From Pseudodesulfovibrio indicus (GTDB lineage Bacteria > Desulfobacterota > Desulfovibrionia > Desulfovibrionales > Desulfovibrionaceae): a stretch of DNA of 64,000 nt. Of the stretch, positions 61,355-64,000 are shown piece by piece. The position numbers were made by a program, and so were the translations under genes. Under the pieces are notes generated by a model that saw only the letters and a program-made list of their open reading frames with translations, had not been told where the DNA came from and searched no databases. Location: positions 1,054,001 to 1,118,000 of the forward strand of contig NZ_CP014206.1 of the NCBI RefSeq assembly GCF_001563225.1, given 5' to 3'. Position 1 is the first letter of the stretch. The number at the start of each line of letters is the position of its first letter.

Positions 61355-64000
61355 ATGCTTTGTCGCGTGATCGTTGGACTGAAGGAAGGCGTCCGGGACG
61401 TGCTGGGCGAGAAGATCGCCCGCAAGATCAGGAACGAGCTCGGCATGGACGTCGGCGGCGTCCGCATCGTCAACGTCTTCACCCTGGAAGGGGTGACCCG
61501 GGAGCAGGTGGACCTCGCCCTGGAGCGGGCCGCCCTGCACGACCCCGTGCTGCACGAGGCGTCGCTCTCTCCCCTGGCCCGCGACTTCGACTGGATCATC
61601 GAGGTCGGCTTCCGCCCCGGCGTGACCGACAACGAGGGCCGCACCGCCCGCGAGACCCTGGGCGTGGTCCTGGGGCTGCCCAAGTCCGAGCGCGAGGGGC
61701 TCAAGGTCTACACCTCCCGCCAGTACCTGATCCAGGCCGACCTGGACCAGGACGGCGTCCACCACATTGCCAAGGATTTGCTGGCCAACGAGCTGATCCA
61801 GCGGTTCGAGTACAAGTCCGCCGCCCAGTGGGCGGCCGATCCCGGCTTCGAGCCCAAGGCCGCCCGGGTCACGGGCAAGGCCTCGGACGAGGTCGCGGTC
61901 GTCCCGCTCTCGACCATGTCCGACGAGGAGATGATGGACTTCTCCCGGGCCAACACCCTGGCCCTGTCGCTCAAGGAGCTGCACGACATCCGCGCCTACT
62001 ACGCGAACCCGGCGGTCCGGGCCGAGCGCGAGGGGCTGGGCATGTCCGCCGACCCGACGGACGCGGAGATCGAGGTCCTGGCCCAGACCTGGTCCGAGCA
62101 CTGCAAGCACAAGATTTTCTCGGCCAAAATCGAGTACGAGAACACCGAGACCGGCAAGACCATCGAGCTGTCGAGCCTGTACAAGACCTTCATCCAGGGC
62201 TCCACCAAGCAGATCCGCGCCCGCAACGCGGCCACCCGCGAGGGCGGCGACTACTGCCTGTCCGTGTTCAAGGACAACGCGGGCGTGATCGCCTTTTCCG
62301 AGACCACCAACATCTGCGTCAAGATGGAGACCCACAACTCCCCGTCCGCCCTGGACCCGTACGGCGGAGCCCTGACCGGCATCGTGGGCGTGAACCGCGA
62401 CCCCATGGGCACCGGCATGGGCGCCAACCTGCTGTGCAACACCGACGTCTTCTGCTTCGCCTCCCCGTTCCACGAGGGCGAGCTGCCGCCCAGGCTGCTG
62501 CACCCGCGCCGGGTGTTCGAGGGCGTGCGCGAGGGCGTGGAGCACGGCGGCAACAAGTCCGGCATCCCCACGGTCAACGGGTCCATCGTCTTTGACGAGC
62601 GGTACCTGGGCAAGCCCCTGGTCTACTGCGGGACCATCGGGACCATGCCCGTCACCGTGGCGGGCCGCCCGTCCCACGAGAAGCAGGCCATGCCCGGCGA
62701 CGTCATCGTCATGTCCGGCGGCCGCATCGGCGCGGACGGCATCCACGGCGCGACCTTCTCCTCCGAGGAGCTGCACGAGGGCTCCCCGGCCACGGCGGTC
62801 CAGATCGGCGACCCCATCACCCAGCGCAAGATGTACGACTTTCTCATGCGCGCCCGGGACCTGGGGTTGTACAACGCCATCACCGACAACGGCGCGGGCG
62901 GCCTGTCCTCCTCCGTGGGCGAGATGGCCGAGGACTCCGGCGGCTTCGACATGGACCTGAAAAAGGCCCCGCTCAAGTACGACGGGCTGCGTCCCTGGGA
63001 AATCCTCATCTCCGAGGCCCAGGAGCGCATGACCATGGCCGTGCCCGCGGACAAGCTCGACGCCTTCATGCGCCTCTCCGAGGAGATGGACGTGGAGTCC
63101 ACCGCGCTGGGCGTGTTCAACGACTCCGGCAAGTACCTGGTGCGCTACGGCGACAGGATGGTCACCTGCCTGGATATGGATTTCCTGCACAACGGCGTGC
63201 CGCAGATGGAGCTGAAGGCGGTCTGGAAGCGGCCCGAAGTCGCATCCGACCCGGTCCCGGTGGCCGAGGACCAGAACGGGCTGCTCAAGGACATGCTCGG
63301 CAGGCTGAACATCTGCTCCAAGGAGTACGTCGTCCGCCAGTACGACCATGAGGTCCAAGGCAAGTCCGCGGTCAAGCCCATGGTCGGCGTGGTCGGCGAC
63401 GGCCCGTCCGACGCGGGCGTCATCCGCCCCGAATACGGCTCGGACCGGGGTCTGGTGGTCTCCCACGGCATCTGCCCGCAGTTCTCGGACTTCGACACCT
63501 ACTGGATGATGGCCAACGCCATCGACGAGGCCATCCGCAACGCGGTGGCCGTGGGCGGCGACGTGAGCTACATGGCGGGCGTGGACAACTTCTGCTGGTG
63601 CGACCCGGTCCAGTCCGAGTCCACCCCGGACGGCCACTACAAGCTGGCCCAGCTGGTCCGCGCCAACCAGGCCCTGGCCCACTACTGCCTCGGCTTCGGC
63701 GTGCCCTGCGTGTCCGGCAAGGACTCCATGAAGAACGACTACAAGGGCGGCGGCCGCAAGATCTCCATCCCCCCGACCGTGCTCTTCTCGGTCATCGGCG
63801 TGATCCCGGACGTGAACAAGTGCCTGACCTCGGACTTCAAGCAGCCGGGCGACCTGATCTACGCGCTGGGCCTGACCCGCGCCGAACTGGGCGGCAGCGA
63901 GATCGCCGACCAGCTCGGCTTCTCAAACGGCCGCGTGCCCCAGGTGGACCTGCTGTCCGCCAAGGCGCGGTACGAGACGGTCTTCAAGGCGGCCCAGGAA
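61355..64000 (+). CDS. purL: Phosphoribosylformylglycinamidine synthase PurL (C-terminus outside window)
   Basis: The frame from the ATG at 61355 stays open for 882 codons and leaves the window. It is a purine-biosynthesis enzyme that converts FGAR to FGAM. The start resembles a PurS-like domain (MLCRVIVGLKEGVRDVLGEKI). The PurL part has TWSEHCKHKIFSAKI (catalytic His), KMETHNSPSALDPYGGALTG, GTGMGANLLC, SGGRIGADGIHGATFSS and ITDNGAGGLSSSVGEM, then a second half with GDGPSDAGVI and VSGKDSMKN. AGGAGAG lies upstream. The glutaminase part (PurQ) is not visible so far. Confidence 0.93.
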   Translation, partial: MLCRVIVGLKEGVRDVLGEKIARKIRNELGMDVGGVRIVNVFTLEGVTREQVDLALERAALHDPVLHEASLSPLARDFDWIIEVGFRPGVTDNEGRTARETLGVVLGLPKSEREGLKVYTSRQYLIQADLDQDGVHHIAKDLLANELIQRFEYKSAAQWAADPGFEPKAARVTGKASDEVAVVPLSTMSDEEMMDFSRANTLALSLKELHDIRAYYANPAVRAEREGLGMSADPTDAEIEVLAQTWSEHCKHKIFSAKIEYENTETGKTIELSSLYKTFIQGSTKQIRARNAATREGGDYCLSVFKDNAGVIAFSETTNICVKMETHNSPSALDPYGGALTGIVGVNRDPMGTGMGANLLCNTDVFCFASPFHEGELPPRLLHPRRVFEGVREGVEHGGNKSGIPTVNGSIVFDERYLGKPLVYCGTIGTMPVTVAGRPSHEKQAMPGDVIVMSGGRIGADGIHGATFSSEELHEGSPATAVQIGDPITQRKMYDFLMRARDLGLYNAITDNGAGGLSSSVGEMAEDSGGFDMDLKKAPLKYDGLRPWEILISEAQERMTMAVPADKLDAFMRLSEEMDVESTALGVFNDSGKYLVRYGDRMVTCLDMDFLHNGVPQMELKAVWKRPEVASDPVPVAEDQNGLLKDMLGRLNICSKEYVVRQYDHEVQGKSAVKPMVGVVGDGPSDAGVIRPEYGSDRGLVVSHGICPQFSDFDTYWMMANAIDEAIRNAVAVGGDVSYMAGVDNFCWCDPVQSESTPDGHYKLAQLVRANQALAHYCLGFGVPCVSGKDSMKNDYKGGGRKISIPPTVLFSVIGVIPDVNKCLTSDFKQPGDLIYALGLTRAELGGSEIADQLGFSNGRVPQVDLLSAKARYETVFKAAQE

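Overview
The window is GC-rich and densely coded on both strands. It looks like chromosomal DNA of a sulfate-reducing deltaproteobacterium of the Desulfovibrionaceae (Desulfovibrio / Pseudodesulfovibrio type). Supporting genes are a periplasmic tetraheme cytochrome c3, a siroheme decarboxylase subunit (alternative heme pathway) next to hemL, anaerobic cobalamin genes (cbiD, cbiET, cbiG, cbiH), a futalosine-route menaquinone gene, a C_GCAxxG_C_C redox protein and a bacteriohemerythrin. The genus call is inference from gene content, not from a marker search.

Layout. 1-9.2 kb: MscS channel, small proteins, an HD-GYP/PilZ c-di-GMP pair, AMMECR1 protein, MFS transporter, periplasmic binding protein, CbiET and a transaldolase-like aldolase. 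9.2-18 kb: glycosyltransferase, cbiD, SDR, gpsA, ahbB-hemL, cbiG-cbiH. 18-20 kb: cytochrome c3 and a very acidic E/P-repeat protein. 20-24.2 kb: an intergenic region full of hairpins, SelO, a frameshifted kinase, a lipoprotein and an AT-rich orphan gene. 24.2-29.7 kb: SDR, aminotransferase, DksA/TraR protein, polyferredoxin membrane protein, ion channel, hemerythrin, SRAP protein. 29.8-35.9 kb: the conserved ffh-rpsP-khpA-rimM-trmD-rplS-rnhB translation cluster, with a three-copy 186-bp tandem repeat between rplS and rnhB. 36-43.5 kb (minus strand apart from one small plus-strand gene at 41.9 kb): smpB, ptsI, ptsH, PTS IID, two bioY, bioB, rsmI, yraN. 43.7-54.5 kb: DUF3089 hydrolase, FAD/Fe-S dehydrogenase genes, MauE and rhodanese-like proteins, secA, an outer-membrane-like protein, CreA. 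54.6-64 kb: diguanylate cyclase, menaquinone methyltransferase, mqnB, polyprenyl synthase, nucleotide-sugar dehydrogenase, and purL running off the end.

Most interesting signals. (1) Three tandem 186-bp units at 34.58-35.12 kb each carry a structured GC-rich segment plus a perfect intrinsic terminator; a related single copy at 20.05 kb keeps the apical hairpin with a compensated base pair. (2) A palindromic element family starts a few bases after the stop codon of three genes (selO, rnhB, smpB), with a conserved entry motif and a variable but self-complementary core. (3) Ffh carries an in-frame 69-bp insertion bounded by a 21-bp direct repeat. (4) Four genes are broken: the phosphotransferase, trmD-SPOUT and rnhB each lack one C in a C-run, and yraN has a 50-bp tandem duplication. 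Sequencing or assembly error is a serious alternative for all four. (5) An AT-rich orphan gene and a histone-like K/A tail on the menaquinone methyltransferase stand out among otherwise ordinary housekeeping genes.
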